Shown here one piece after another: positions 1 through 10,126 of a DNA stretch of 64,000 bases. The DNA is taken from positions 6,037,001 to 6,101,000 of the forward strand of contig BRKX01000007.1 of the NCBI GenBank assembly GCA_026008535.1, read 5' to 3'. Each line of letters begins with the position of its first letter. The stretch's first letter is position 1. This DNA comes from Perilla frutescens. Lineage: Eukaryota > Streptophyta > Magnoliopsida > Lamiales > Lamiaceae. The notes beneath the pieces are model-generated. The model was given only the letters and a program-made list of their open reading frames with translations, was not told the origin of the DNA and did no database searches. Made by a program: the position numbers and the translations under genes.

Positions 1-59
1 TTATTTATGATGTGAAGCATTATTAACTCACATGTGAGTATAATTATTTATGGGGTGAA

Positions 60-415
60 GTATCAATATCTGTGGAGTGGAGTCTCATTACTATGGAAAA
101 AAGTATCACTAATTGCAGAAGAAAGTATCACTAATTAGAAAGAAAAGTATCACTAATTGCAGAAGAAAGTATCACTAGTTAGAAGAAAAGTATCACTAGT
201 TGCAAAAAAAATTATCACTAATTGAAGAAAAGTATAACTAATTGCAGAAGAAAGTATCACTAATTAGAAGAAAAGTATCACTAATTGCAGACAAAAGTAT
301 CACTAATTAGAAAGAAAAGTATCACTAATTACAGAAGAAAGTATCACTAATTAGAAGAAAAGTATCACTAATTGCAGATAAAAGTATCACTAATTAGAAA
401 GAAGAGTATCAATTC
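60..415. repeat. Tandem repeat of a ~20-21 bp unit
   Basis: About fifteen imperfect copies of a 20-21 bp unit with core AGTATCACTAATT alternate between two versions (one ending TGCAGA, one ending TAGAAG), so the array also reads as a ~41 bp dimer. No reading frame is present. The same GTATCACT / AGTGATACT core recurs to about position 600. It resembles minisatellite interiors of plant terminal-inverted-repeat elements, but no element end is visible. Confidence 0.8.
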
Positions 416-659
416 AAACATATTACAATTCAAAAATTGAATCATTAGCTACATAAAAGAAAATGTTGCAATCCAAAAATTGAACATGATAGTGAATAGT
501 AACTACTCATTATATTAGTGATGCTTTATTTTTTTATTAATAGTGATACTTACTTCATAATTAATGATACTTCTCAATTATTAATTTAATAATTAATACT
601 TAATCATCGGTAATTTTCATTTTAATGAAAATATAACTTTTCTTCTAAATTTTTATTTT

Positions 660-880
660 AATGAAAATATAACGTTTGTGCTAAAGAAAGAAAGGAAAAA
701 AAAAGAAGAGCACAAACGTGCTAAAGAAAAAGGGAAAAAAAAAGAAAAGGAGAAGCACATTTTGCTAAAGAAAAAGGGGAAAAAAAGGGAAAGAGCACGT
801 TTGTGCTAAAAAAAAGGAAACAAAGACAGAGCACGCAAGTGCCGAAGAAAAAAAAAAGAAAAATTGAATATCAAAGAAAA
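660..880. repeat. Purine-rich degenerate tandem repeat
   Basis: Four or so copies of a ~40-50 bp A/G-rich unit built around GAGCACGTTTGTGCTAAAG lie directly left of the LTR retrotransposon. The GCACAAACGTGC part is nearly palindromic. No coding potential is seen. Confidence 0.6.
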
Positions 881-892
881 AAGGAAGAGTGG

Positions 893-1641
893 TGTAGATA
901 GCAAAAATTAAATATTATATATAATATTTTTATTTATTTTTATATATATTTATTTAGTTTTGGAATCATATCAAATCCAAAATTAGATAAAATATTTAAA
1001 TAATAAAGATATTATTATATGATAAACATCAAAAGTCTTTGGCAACAAGTAAATATCTTTCAAAAGATATGTATAAATTTACAACAGCCCATGAGATAGT
1101 GCCACATCAGCTCTAGATCTCTTTCCCTACAACTATAAATAGAAGCCTCCATATCAGTTGAAAATCACACCAGAAGTCATTTGAAGAGTTCAAGAATTTG
1201 AGAAGAAATTCCATAAGTGAAATTCTCTCAAATATTCAAGGCGTTCTTCACCAAATTCATCCCGAAGTCGGCGTTTGATCCATAAGTAAGGTAGCCAAAG
1301 GCGTTCTTCATCAAATTCATCCCAAAATTGGCGTTTGATCCGGAAACAAGACGTCGGCCCTCCGAGTTAACGTTATCAAGACTAAAGACCAAGTCAAAGA
1401 AGATCGATGATACAAATCTTTCCCGAAAACTTCAAAGGCCAAGTTCAAACAACAAGTCTGAGAAAATCAAAGAGACAAGTTTACTCTGAAGATTTCAAAG
1501 ACCGTTTGAAGATCAAGTTTTGAAGAGAAGAATCAAAGAAAAATAGAGATTGGATCTGTTTAAGTATATTTTGATTCAAAGATCATCTGAATTGTACACA
1601 TTTTGTGTTTTACCAAATTAAATACAAATTTTTGTGTTACA
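893..1641 (+). repeat. 5' LTR of the gag-only element
   Basis: Begins TGTAGATAGC and ends TTTGTGTTACA. A TATA box (CTATAAATAGA) lies at 1133-1143, which puts the expected transcription start around 1165. The U5 part holds a short internal repeat (GGCGTTCTTCACCAAATTCATCC at about 1240 and again near 1300). Confidence 0.9.
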
Positions 1642-1713
1642 AATTTTGGCACGCCCAGTGGGACCATCTCTACTTCTCATCTATTATCTTCATCAAATTC
1701 CTCAAGCATTAAG

Positions 1714-1977
1714 ATGTGTATAATTTTGGAAGAGCAAATTGCAAATTTGATGAAACTTGCTGAAGGACTTGCCAAGCGGATACAAGAACGGGATGCTCAA
1801 ATCTTGAAGCTGAACAAAGAAATGATTGTTGATTTTTGTGGCAAGCAAGCAGATGAAGATAATGAAGCTGAGATATTTGTAAAGCTACGTGCTAACAAAA
1901 GTGAAAAATCTACAACCAAGAAAATTGAAGTATCGTCTAACGCTCAATACAAGTTGATCAACTCAAAAATTTCATAG
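1714..1977 (+). pseudogene. N-terminal gag remnant, coiled-coil
   Basis: An open stretch downstream of the primer-binding site encodes about 87 residues from a methionine at 1714. It is rich in Glu, Lys, Leu and Ile with a heptad-like start (EEQIANLMKLAEGLAKRIQE), as in the N-terminal coiled coil of plant Ty3-type gag proteins. It ends at a stop at 1975-1977, and the main gag frame downstream (2066 onward) is in a different phase. It is probably the 5' part of one original gag gene, broken by a frameshift. Confidence 0.5.
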
Positions 1978-2065
1978 TGGAAACAATAAAAAACAAGTCT
2001 GGAGAGAGCCGTAAATCACTATGGACTTACAAAAGGCCATATACCCCAAGAATTAACAACTGAAG

Positions 2066-2684
2066 ATGCCAGATGGCTACCAACCGCCAAAATTTCAACA
2101 ATTTGATGGCAAAGGGAATCTAAGACAACACGTGGCTCACTTCATAGATATCTGCAATGATGCTGGAACATACGAAGATCACTTGGTGAAGCAATTCGTT
2201 TGCTCTTTGAAAGACAACACATTTGATTGGTTTAGCGATTTGGAACCAAATTCGATTGCTAATTGGGGCCAACTGGAGAAAGAATTCCTCAACTGCTTCT
2301 ACAGCACTCGAAGGACAGTTAGCATGATGGAACTCACAAATACAAATCAACAAAAAGAAGAGTCTGTCATCGACTACATCAACCGTTGGAGGAACTTGAG
2401 CCTAAATTGTAAAGATCGGTTATCAAAAACTTCAGCAATTAAAATGTGCATCCAAGGCATGTGTTGGGATCTTCGATATATCTTGAAAGGTATTCAACCA
2501 AAGACCTTTGAGGAATTGGCTACTAAAGCTTACGACATGGAGTTAAGCATGGCTCCAAATGAAGTTCAAGTACTGTCGATGCAAAAGCATCACAACTTTG
2601 AAGAAGAGTCAGAAATAAATGATGGGGGCAAACATTTTGAGAAATCTCCAAGTGAAGAAGAAGAAGAAGAAGAAGAAGAAGATA

Positions 2685-2722
<38 letters not shown>

Positions 2723-2776
2723 GAAACGGCTACAAATCTAACCATGGGCCAATTCAAGTCTTTCAACATATGGTAG
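2066..2776 (+). CDS. gag: Retrotransposon gag protein (Ty3-type)
   Basis: A 236-residue protein with a Retrotrans_gag-type capsid domain over roughly residues 30-165, including the GYQPPKFQQFDGKG entry and the conserved WFSDLEP and STRRTVSMMELTNT segments. Gag forms the virus-like particle that packages element RNA. No CCHC zinc knuckle follows. Instead the protein ends in an acidic tail (residues about 195-225), a Glu run then an Asp run, encoded by GAA and GAT trinucleotide repeats at 2655-2722. That tail looks like microsatellite expansion rather than a conserved domain. No protease or pol frame follows in any phase. Whether the protein is still made is unknown; the 5' part of gag seems split off. 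Confidence 0.8.
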
Positions 2777-2784
2777 AATCAATG

Positions 2785-3600
2785 AAAAGAAAATGGGCAA
2801 TGCTCCTTAATAAGATCCTAAACTATATTCCAAAGCTTCTTGATAAGAGCCAAAACTATCTAAAGTCTTCAAAAAAACTCCTTGATAAGAGTCAAAACTA
2901 TCTAAGATTTTTAAAATGCAATGCTCCTTGATAAGAGCCTAAACTATCTTCCAAAACTCCTTGATAAGAGCCAAAACTATATATCTAAACTCTTCAAGAA
3001 ATACCAAGACTCATTGACTCGAGTATAAAATGTCTACAAAGTCAAATTCAAATCTAAGACTCCTTGACACGAGTATAAAATGTCTACAAAGTCAAATTCA
3101 AATCCAAGACTCATTGACATGAGTATAAAAGGTCTACAAATTCAAATTCAAGACTCCTTGACACGAGTATAAAATGCCTATAAATTCAAATATAAGACTC
3201 CTTGACACGAGTATAAAATGTCTACAAATCCAAATTCAAACCCAAGTACTCCCGGACACGAGTATAAAAGGTCTACAAAGTCCTAATTCAAGTTGAAGGC
3301 TCCTCGATATGAGTATAAACTATCCATGTTCAAGAAAAAGCTTCCTGATATGAGCATAAACTATCCAAGTTCAAGAAAGCTCCCTGATACGAGTATAAAC
3401 TATCTAAATTCAAATTGAAGGCTCTTTGATACGAGTGTAAACTATCTAATAAATTCAAACTGGAGAACTCTTGAATATGAGTATAAACTATTCACAAGTT
3501 GAAATTCAAGAACTCCTTGACACGAGTATAAACTATCTAATAAATTCAAGTGCAAGACTCCTTAATACGAGTTTAAACTATCTAATCAATTTTCAAGACT
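2785..3600 (+). repeat. Tandem repeats replacing pol in the gag-only element
   Basis: About fifteen degenerate copies of a ~50-57 bp unit with core CTCCTTGACACGAGTATAAA fill the space between the gag stop and the polypurine tract. Early copies read CTTGATAAGAGCCAAAACTATC, later ones GATACGAGTATAAACTATC, so the array drifts gradually along its length. There is no coding potential. Confidence 0.85.
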
Positions 3601-3650
3601 CATTCATTTCAAATGACAAGTCGTCAATGAACAAGTCTCGAGGGGACATT

Positions 3651-4400
3651 TGTAGATAGCAAAAATTAAATATTATATATAATATTTTTATTGATTTTTA
3701 TATATATTTATTTAGTTTTGGAATCATATCAAATCCAAAATTAGATAAAATATTTAAATAATAAAGATATTATTATATGATAAACATTAAAAGTCTTTGG
3801 CAACAAGTAAATATCTTTCAAAAGATATGTATCAATTTCCAATAGCCAATGAGATAGTGCCACATCAGCTCTAGATCTCTTTCTCTACAACTATAAATAG
3901 GAGCCTCCATATCAGTTGAAGATCACACTAGAAGTCATTTGAAGAGTTCAAGAATTTGAGAAGAAATTCCATAAGTGAAATTCTCTCAAATATTCAAGGT
4001 GTTCTTCACCAAATTCATCCCGAAGACGGTGTTTGATCCATAAGTAAGACAGTCAAAGGTGTTCTTAATCAAATTCATCCCAAAATTGGCGTTTGATCCG
4101 GAAACAAGGCGTCGGTCCTCCGAATTAACGTTATTAAGACTAAAGACACAGTCAAAGAAGATAGATGATACAAATCTTTCCCGAAAACTTCAAAGGCCAA
4201 ATTCAAACAACAAGTCTGAGAAATTAAAGAGACAAATTTACTCTGAAGATTTCAAAGACCGTTTGAAGATCAAGTTTTGAAGAGAAGAATTTGAGAAAAA
4301 ATAGAGATTGGATCTATATAAATATATTTTGATTAAAAAATCATCTGAATTGTACACTGTTTTGTGTTTTACCAAATAAAATACAAAAATTTGTGTTACA
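3651..4400 (+). repeat. 3' LTR of the gag-only element
   Basis: Direct copy of 893-1641, with TATA box CTATAAATAG at 3891-3900 and terminal TTTGTGTTACA. It is followed at once by the target duplication AGTGG. Confidence 0.9.
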
Positions 4401-4405
4401 AGTGG

Positions 4406-5516
4406 ACCATTAAAAAAAATCAAAGATAAAAGAAAAAAAGAGGGAGAACCACTTTGTTGGGTCAAATAATATCCGTCTAACGCAAGGGGATCCGTTAGAC
4501 GGTCTAACAGGAGTGTCCCTTTTTTAATTATTTACATCCAATGTTATTTGAAAATATATAGTGAATTGCTTATTTATATTAAAAAAACTCGGGCCGTGCC
4601 AGCTTGGGCTACATCGACTCTACCTAGTTAATCCAACTTAATTACTATTAGCAATATTCAATCCATGAAAAAGACATGGACTTGGAGCTTGGAAGTCAAT
4701 GTTTTAATTAATTTTGGATATGCATAAAATTTATAACGTAACATTGGTCCCCATGGATTTAAGTCTGCAGCTAACTACTTTCGACTAAAAATAAAGTTAC
4801 GTACTGTGGCAAGTTGTTGGATAGGTTATTCCTTTTTCTTTCTTTTAATGGGTTTAATACATTTTTCTACAATTATATGGTGAATAATCAACACTACATA
4901 TGTATAAGAAAAGTTTAATTGCATTGTTCCCAAAACAAAATTGTGTCATTAATGTTTTCCATTAATACTTTAGTTTTAAAGACAGTAGGCTCACTATAAG
5001 GATGCACCCAATTCCGTCGCCTGCAACTTAAAAGAAACAAAAAAAAAATAAAGATAATTATAATATAGAAATATTATACACTTTAAATTGTGAACTTGTA
5101 CACTTTGGATGAAAAAAAAAAAAAATGTATATACCAGTGACGGCTTGAACCCGTGCGAGAGGTGCACCGCACAAGTACTCCAAAATTATAAGGGTATTAT
5201 TTTTATATTTTTTTAGTACTAGCAGTTTTATTAAAATATATGTAACATTTAATATTTGCTACCTAGTTAGCAGTTGGTAGGTAATGGATTAATGACATGT
5301 GTGTAGAGGGAATGTGATGTTGTCTACTTAGAAACGATAAATAAGAAAAATCAAATTCTTAACGGGTCAGTTGTGCTGTTTGGATCCCCTACTATAATTA
5401 GTGTTATATCTAATGACATAATTATATTTATTTTATTACAGTATATCTTAATTGGGGAAGGAATGAACCATAAATAAATGATAGGTTTAACACAGGAAAA
5501 TATTATAGAAAATGGT
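4406..5516. other. Gene-free AT-rich interval
   Basis: No gene seen. A short inverted motif around ATCCGTCTAACG and GATCCGTTAGACGG (4470-4510) resembles sequence near 53590 and 53840 and may be a small dispersed repeat. The rest is AT-rich DNA with stop codons in every frame. Confidence 0.5.
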
Positions 5517-5647
5517 ATAGGGGATCCCAATGGGAATGTCCTAGTAGTGGAGTGGGGTTGCTTGGAGACCAAAAGTCACGAGTTCGAATCTCCTCAATAT
5601 CACAGGTCGGATGTGTAAGTTAAAAAAAAATAGGATAGGGGATCTCA
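5517..5647 (+). mobile_element. Short tRNA-derived SINE-like insertion
   Basis: A ~100-bp body (5530-5630) contains an A-box-like TAGTAGTGGAGTGG and a good pol III B box (GAGTTCGAATCTCC at 5580-5593), then ends in a run of nine A. It is flanked by near-perfect 13-bp repeats (ATAGGGGATCCCA at 5517-5529, ATAGGGGATCTCA at 5635-5647; 12 of 13 match), as expected for target-primed retroposition. It is very short for a SINE, so it could be a truncated or minimal family. Confidence 0.6.
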
Positions 5648-5772
5648 TGTAGCAATCATAATATATCAACGTAATAACACGCGCGATCATTCAAAATAAA
5701 TTATTTCTACTTTTTTTTAAGCTGATATATGCAAGCTGTACACATTTTGTATAGAAATGATGAAAACCAGGC

Positions 5773-6022
5773 CAGGTTTGTGATATTTTTTTTTTTTTGG
5801 ATGTCGAGGGTAACCCGCAGCCGCTACTGTGGTGCGCACTGGGTAAACCCCGCCCATGTGTGATAGTCTGCAAACCTACACAGGGGAGGTAAACCACACT
5901 TGGCAAGCCAGGTGGCTCACACCTAGTGGTGTTGGTGGTGGGTCGAACTTGAGACCTTTGGCCTCAAGAAACACCACTCCACCACTAGACCATCCCCAAG
6001 GGGACAGGTTTGTGACATTTTT
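5773..6022 (-). mobile_element. tRNA-derived SINE (minus strand)
   Basis: Read on the minus strand, the body runs from 6004 to about 5799: an A box (GGTCTAGTGGTGGAGTGG), a B box (CAAGTTCGACCC), a ~120-bp tRNA-unrelated part, and a poly(A) tail seen as 13 T at 5786-5798. The flanks are an imperfect 18-bp direct repeat, CAGGTTTGTGATATTTTT at 5773-5790 and CAGGTTTGTGACATTTTT at 6005-6022, a typical target duplication. Its pol III promoter would drive transcription leftward. It has no coding capacity. Confidence 0.85.
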
Positions 6023-6345
6023 ATTATGTAAAATGTGAAGCTACTTATATGACCCAAATTTATTGTATAAAAACCGTTTGAACCAAATAAGGTAGATGAA
6101 CTCAATTTGAAAAAATAAAATTGAAAATATGGAGACCCAAAATAGTGTTATTCCTTAATTTTGCACAGCTAAAGAAATACACGTACACTTCAAAACTACT
6201 ACAAATCACATTAGCTAAAGGATAATGCTTTGACAAAAAAGCATATTTAAATTTTAGTTTAATTAATTTTAAAATTTTCTTTTTGTGGATTAAAAATGTT
6301 ATACAAATAAAATAAAATAAAATAAATCCCTAGTTACTTTTGTGG

Positions 6346-6612
6346 AGATGTCATTCACGAGAAAATATTGATTTTGGTCCTATAGGACATCGGGTATTCC
6401 GATTTTGCTCCCGAGACTATCATTTTTTGTCCCAAATAGAGTTGCTATCGATTTTGGTTCCTTTTTTGCCTTCTAATTATGGGACCAAAAATGATATTCT
6501 TAAACTTATGAGACTAAAACTGGGAGATTTTTTTGAAAAATGACCAAAAATGATAGTATCGGGACCAAAATCGAAATACCCGATGTCCTATGGGATCAAA
6601 ATCAAAATTAAC
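6346..6612. mobile_element. Foldback MITE
   Basis: The left arm (6346-6432, starting GATTTTGGTCC) and the right arm (about 6540-6612) are long imperfect inverted repeats. GGACATCGGGTATTCCGATTTT on the left pairs with the AAAATCGAAATACCCGATGTCC-type arm on the right. The loop is about 100 bp and there is no gene. No clear target duplication could be fixed. Confidence 0.65.
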
Positions 6613-6889
6613 TATATCATTAACACATGGTTACATTGGATTTAATTACAAATATATTTTTTGATTAAATTTATAATAATTTAGGAAATTTTAGACTATT
6701 TAATAAATATAAAGTATTTCTTTATATTTTTCGGGAAAATGCACTAAGATATGAATTTTTTTCCTCTCAAAATATATGCCTCTGTCATGTTTTTCTTTTT
6801 GTACTTTCGAGTTTCATCCCTGTACTTTCATTTTATTTTTACTGCCCGGGGATAAAATCCATCTAGTCCATTTTTCATGCTCCACTATG

Positions 6890-7235
6890 TCTTACTATGA
6901 AATTTAATATTTTAAAATTATTTATTATAAAAATAAATTTTATTATAGTATTACAAATCATAATCAACATTTATTGCTAAAAATTAAATTTTTTAAAAAT
7001 TATATACCCTACTTTTGGAATAATCAACCATATTAATCAATTATATGTATTAACTAAAAAATAAGAAATAAATATTAAAAAATAAATATAAACCGTAATT
7101 GGGTGGAATGAACCTTAAATAATAATTATAAAATTAATCTAAGCCATAACAAATTAAAATTGAAGAAAAAAAATTGATGAAAATCGAATAAAAATCAAAA
7201 TGAGATACCAAATATGATAGAGAAAAGTGGGATAC
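6890..7235. repeat. Member of a dispersed AT-rich foldback family
   Basis: Carries the signature CCGTAATTGGGTGGAATGAAC followed by AAATAATAATTATAAAATTAA and an inverted partner upstream. The same signature recurs, in both orientations, near 10240, 12050-12180, 25230, 25800, 54400, 56530 and 56980. It is therefore a MITE-like dispersed repeat with no coding content. Confidence 0.55.
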
Positions 7236-7388
7236 AGGATTTCATTTGTTTGGGGGGGGGTACTTTTTTAGTTTTGCAACTTGAGTTTTTTAAAAAACGG
7301 AAAATTGAACAAAAAGTAACGGTTGAAGGGTTCAAATTTATATAAAAAATATAAATATATACGTGGAAAAAGTTATAAAAGATAACGT

Positions 7389-7406
7389 TGAAAGTTGTTG
7401 TTGTTG

Positions 7407-7456
<50 letters not shown>
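7389..7456. repeat. GTT/ATT trinucleotide microsatellite
   Basis: GTT units followed by about fifteen ATT units form a simple sequence repeat. Similar ATT tracts lie at 27160-27197 and 47190-47222. Confidence 0.9.
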
Positions 7457-7459
<3 letters not shown>

Positions 7460-7468
7460 TTATCCTCT

Positions 7469-7823
7469 CACTACAACAAAAATAGTATTTATAGTAGTGA
7501 TGACAAATATTATCAATAATAAAAGATTGAAGTAACGGCATATCATCTCTAATTATTACATGTTAATGATATTTTTGTGACAACATTTTTGTAACTTCAA
7601 AATATATTTTGCGACGACATCATGTCGTACCAAATAGACTATTTCTAAAAATTTGTCCTAAAGAAATTAAAAATCATTTTATATGACAATAATGCCTTCA
7701 CAAAAATGCCATTAGCCATGACATATAGTAATCAGAGACGATAAGTCGTTACTTACATTTATTATTAGTGACGACTTTTATCATCTCTAATAATATGTTC
7801 TTTAAAGAGCATTTTTTGTAGTG
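7469..7823. mobile_element. Non-autonomous CACTA (En/Spm-type) element
   Basis: The termini are CACTACAACAAAAA on the left and TTTTTTGTAGTG on the right, the hallmark of CACTA superfamily elements. The 355-bp interior has subterminal repeats around GTGACGACTTTTATCATCTC and its complement and encodes nothing. The 3-bp flanks (TCT and TCG) match at two positions, consistent with a mutated 3-bp target duplication. Confidence 0.75.
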
Positions 7824-8483
7824 TCGCAATACCTCACATCGTTCATATTGTGTTGGGTCATAGACCATACAAAATAGTGTATTGCGCACACTTTTTAATG
7901 ATGAGATGGACTTTCATGCATCTACTGCAAATAACACTATTTCAGACGGGCCGACCCACTTCAATTCGGACCCAGCCCACTTCAATTCGGACCAGCCTTA
8001 ATAAAAAAAAAAATCACTAACTGAAGCCCAAGACAAAAAAAAAAAATCTGTAACTCATGCCCAAGACAAAAAAAAAAATAAAAATTGTAACTCAAGCCCA
8101 AAGCATGGTATTTTTTTTATCTTACAGTTATATTGGAAAATCACTAATTAGATTTTTGTTACTTTGAGATTTTATCATGTAATTTCATTTATTAAACTTT
8201 CATTTATGACAAATCATTTTTTTATTCATTAAAATAAAGATTGCTAATATCTTCAGTACACTTGTTTCAATCTGCATGATGGTACTGTTTTTTATCTCAT
8301 CGAATACTATTATACTTCATACATGATACTATTATTATGTTTAAAAAATATCTAATTTTTTAAAATTCAAGTTACGAATAATGATGAAGCAACTAATTTA
8401 CAGCTACATTTGCAGCATATTTAGCTATGAATATTCATACACACTCAGTATTTATTAAACTTGCAATGTATCCAAATTACATG

Positions 8484-8849
8484 TTAAATGATACTTGATG
8501 TATACAAAACTTTCTTCACAGACTTCTTCTTAGCACGACTGCCATCTCCAGAGTCTGATGGGGAGGCATTGCCAAACTTTTTCCGCTTCTTTGATTTACT
8601 CACTTCCGCAGAACTAAAATGGAAAATAAAAAATTGAAATGAACATATAACAGGAAAATAAAATCAAGACACAACACGTAACAAATTCAAACACATCAGC
8701 AAACTTCATCGTATATACCTGATTTTTGCTTTCCCTTTCACAGCTTTCTTGAACATATGCATTGCTTCATTTGCGGCATTCTCATCAGAACCCTGTGTGT
8801 TGGAATCAATTTCCTTCTTCTTCAGCTTTCTCTTCATTGTGAAAATCTG
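8484..8849 (-). CDS. Lys-rich two-exon ORF inside the TIR element
   Basis: Minus-strand exons 8849-8719 and 8613-8484 have good splice signals: TTTCAG before 8849, CAG/GTATATAC at 8719, and TTTTAG before 8613. From a methionine at 8837 they join in phase into about 82 residues ending at 8484-8486. The product is strongly basic, with KKRKK and RAKKK clusters like nuclear-localisation signals and a Ser/Asp patch between. I recognise no family. It could be the 3' end of a captured host gene or of the element's own gene, since upstream exons may exist in the repeat-filled part to 9990. It could also be chance. Confidence 0.35.
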
Positions 8850-8929
8850 AAATACAACCAAATGATAAAATTAGATACCTGAAACATAACCAACACACAT
8901 CAGATATGAAATTACAAAAAAAAAAATTG

Positions 8930-9435
8930 AGTCAACAGGTTGTATGTGCATAAGACAGTTACATACTCATGTGATACTTATATGTGAATAACATGATACT
9001 TAATGGTGTGAAAACTGATACTAATCTCTAACAAAGCAAAACATTCAGAGAAAACACAACAGCAACTAACAGAGATGAAAATAAAGTTTATTTAATTAAG
9101 CTAGACATCACTTTTCAAGTTACAAAACTCATTCCACTGATTGTATGTGTACAAAACAGATACATCTTCCTGTGATACTTATATGCGATTAGCATGATAC
9201 TTAAATGGGTAAAAACTGATACTAATCTCGAACAAAGCAAAAAATTCAGAGAAAACAAAACAGCAACTAACAGAGATGAAAATAATGTTTATTCAATTAA
9301 TCCAGACATCACTTTTCAACTTACAAAATTAATTCCACTGATTGTATAATTACAAAACATATACATACTCAAGTGATACTTATATGTGACTAGCATGATA
9401 CTTAAATGGGTAAAAACTGATACTAAAGCACTGCA
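8930..9435 (-). repeat. Three ~190-bp tandem repeats in the TIR element
   Basis: Three successive copies share GATACTTATATG, CATGATACTTAAATGG and AACAGCAACTAACAGAGATG in the same order. The copies are close to each other and lie in what would be an intron or 5' region of the minus-strand ORF. Confidence 0.8.
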
Positions 9436-9436
9436 T

Positions 9437-9829
9437 CGAAAATCAAACAAACAAAAGCAACACATCTTTAAAATGAATATCAGTTGCTTAAAAGAAATCA
9501 CAAAAAATTGTAAACTAAAAACGAGATTAAAAAAAACCTAAAAAGGTGAAGAAACTAATCTGAAATGAAATCGAATTAAAAAAAAAACACCAGAGAACTC
9601 GATCGAAGTCACATCGTCGGGTCTTCGCTTCAAACCATCGAAAATAAACAAACAAAAGCAACACATCTTAAAAATGAATATCAGTTGCTTAAAATAAATC
9701 ACAAAAAATTGTAAACTAAAAACGAGATTAAAAAACCTTAAAAGGTGAAGAAACTAATCTACAATGAAATCGCATTCAAGAAAAACACTAGAGAACTCGA
9801 TCGAAGTCACAACGTCGGATCTTCGCTTC
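9437..9829 (-). repeat. Direct duplication of ~196 bp
   Basis: 9437-9632 and 9633-9829 are near-identical: each has AACAAAAGCAACACATCTT, then AACGAGATTAAAAAA, and ends ACTCGATCGAAGTCACA followed by a TCGGxTCTTCGCTTCA stretch. It directly follows the ~190-bp repeats. Confidence 0.8.
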
Positions 9830-10126
9830 ACACCGGGGTTCACAGTTGTCGGAAAAATTGATTGAAGGAATGACGGTGCCTCTTCGCTTGCAACTAGAGG
9901 ATATCGATTAGTGCCGGAAAACTCCATTACAATGAAGAGGCGAGAGCTTATGTTCAGGCTAGGGTTTTTGATTGAGAGGAAAAGTGAGAACGGCTGGGCT
10001 TCAGAGTAAAATTAGGGTTAGGAGTGAATCAGAATGAGGGAAGGAGCGGGTTTTTTTTTTATATATATCGGGTTGAATAAAATCCGGATCCAACCCGTCT
10101 GAAATAGTGCTATTTCCAGCCGCTGC

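Larger units (their letters stand above)
888..4405 (+). mobile_element. Complete gag-only LTR retrotransposon (TR-GAG-like)
   Basis: Two direct LTRs (893-1641 and 3651-4400, about 750 bp each, TG...CA) flank a 2-kb interior. A perfect 5-bp target duplication AGTGG lies at 888-892 and 4401-4405. A primer-binding-type sequence starting TGGCACGCCC lies at 1647, six bases inside the 5' LTR, and a polypurine tract (GAGGGGACATT) ends at 3650. The interior encodes only gag; no protease, integrase or reverse transcriptase is seen, so the element is non-autonomous and must rely on enzymes supplied in trans. The LTRs differ at a few percent of sites by eye, so the insertion is not very recent. The gag type is that of Ty3/gypsy elements. 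Confidence 0.9.
7918..10126 (-). mobile_element. 2.2-kb terminal-inverted-repeat element
   Basis: The ends are inverted repeats of about 33 bp. The left reads GCATCTACTGCAAATAACAC then TATTTCAGACGGG, and the complement of the right reads GCAGCGGCTGGAAATAGCAC then TATTTCAGACGGG. Inside are a short spliced minus-strand reading frame, three ~190-bp tandem repeats and a ~196-bp duplication. A promoter-like GGCTAGGGTTTTTG region lies near the right end. No transposase is recognised and no target duplication was found, so the superfamily is open (MULE-like is a guess). A relative with similar ends lies at about 52448-52985. Confidence 0.6.

Noticed and set aside
60..415. CRISPR-like regular repeat
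   Set aside because: The units are directly adjacent without unique spacers, and the genome is clearly plant nuclear DNA.
5691..6105. Four short overlapping reading frames on both strands around 5700-6100
   Set aside because: They lie within the SINE and its poly(A)/B-box sequence and show no protein similarity.
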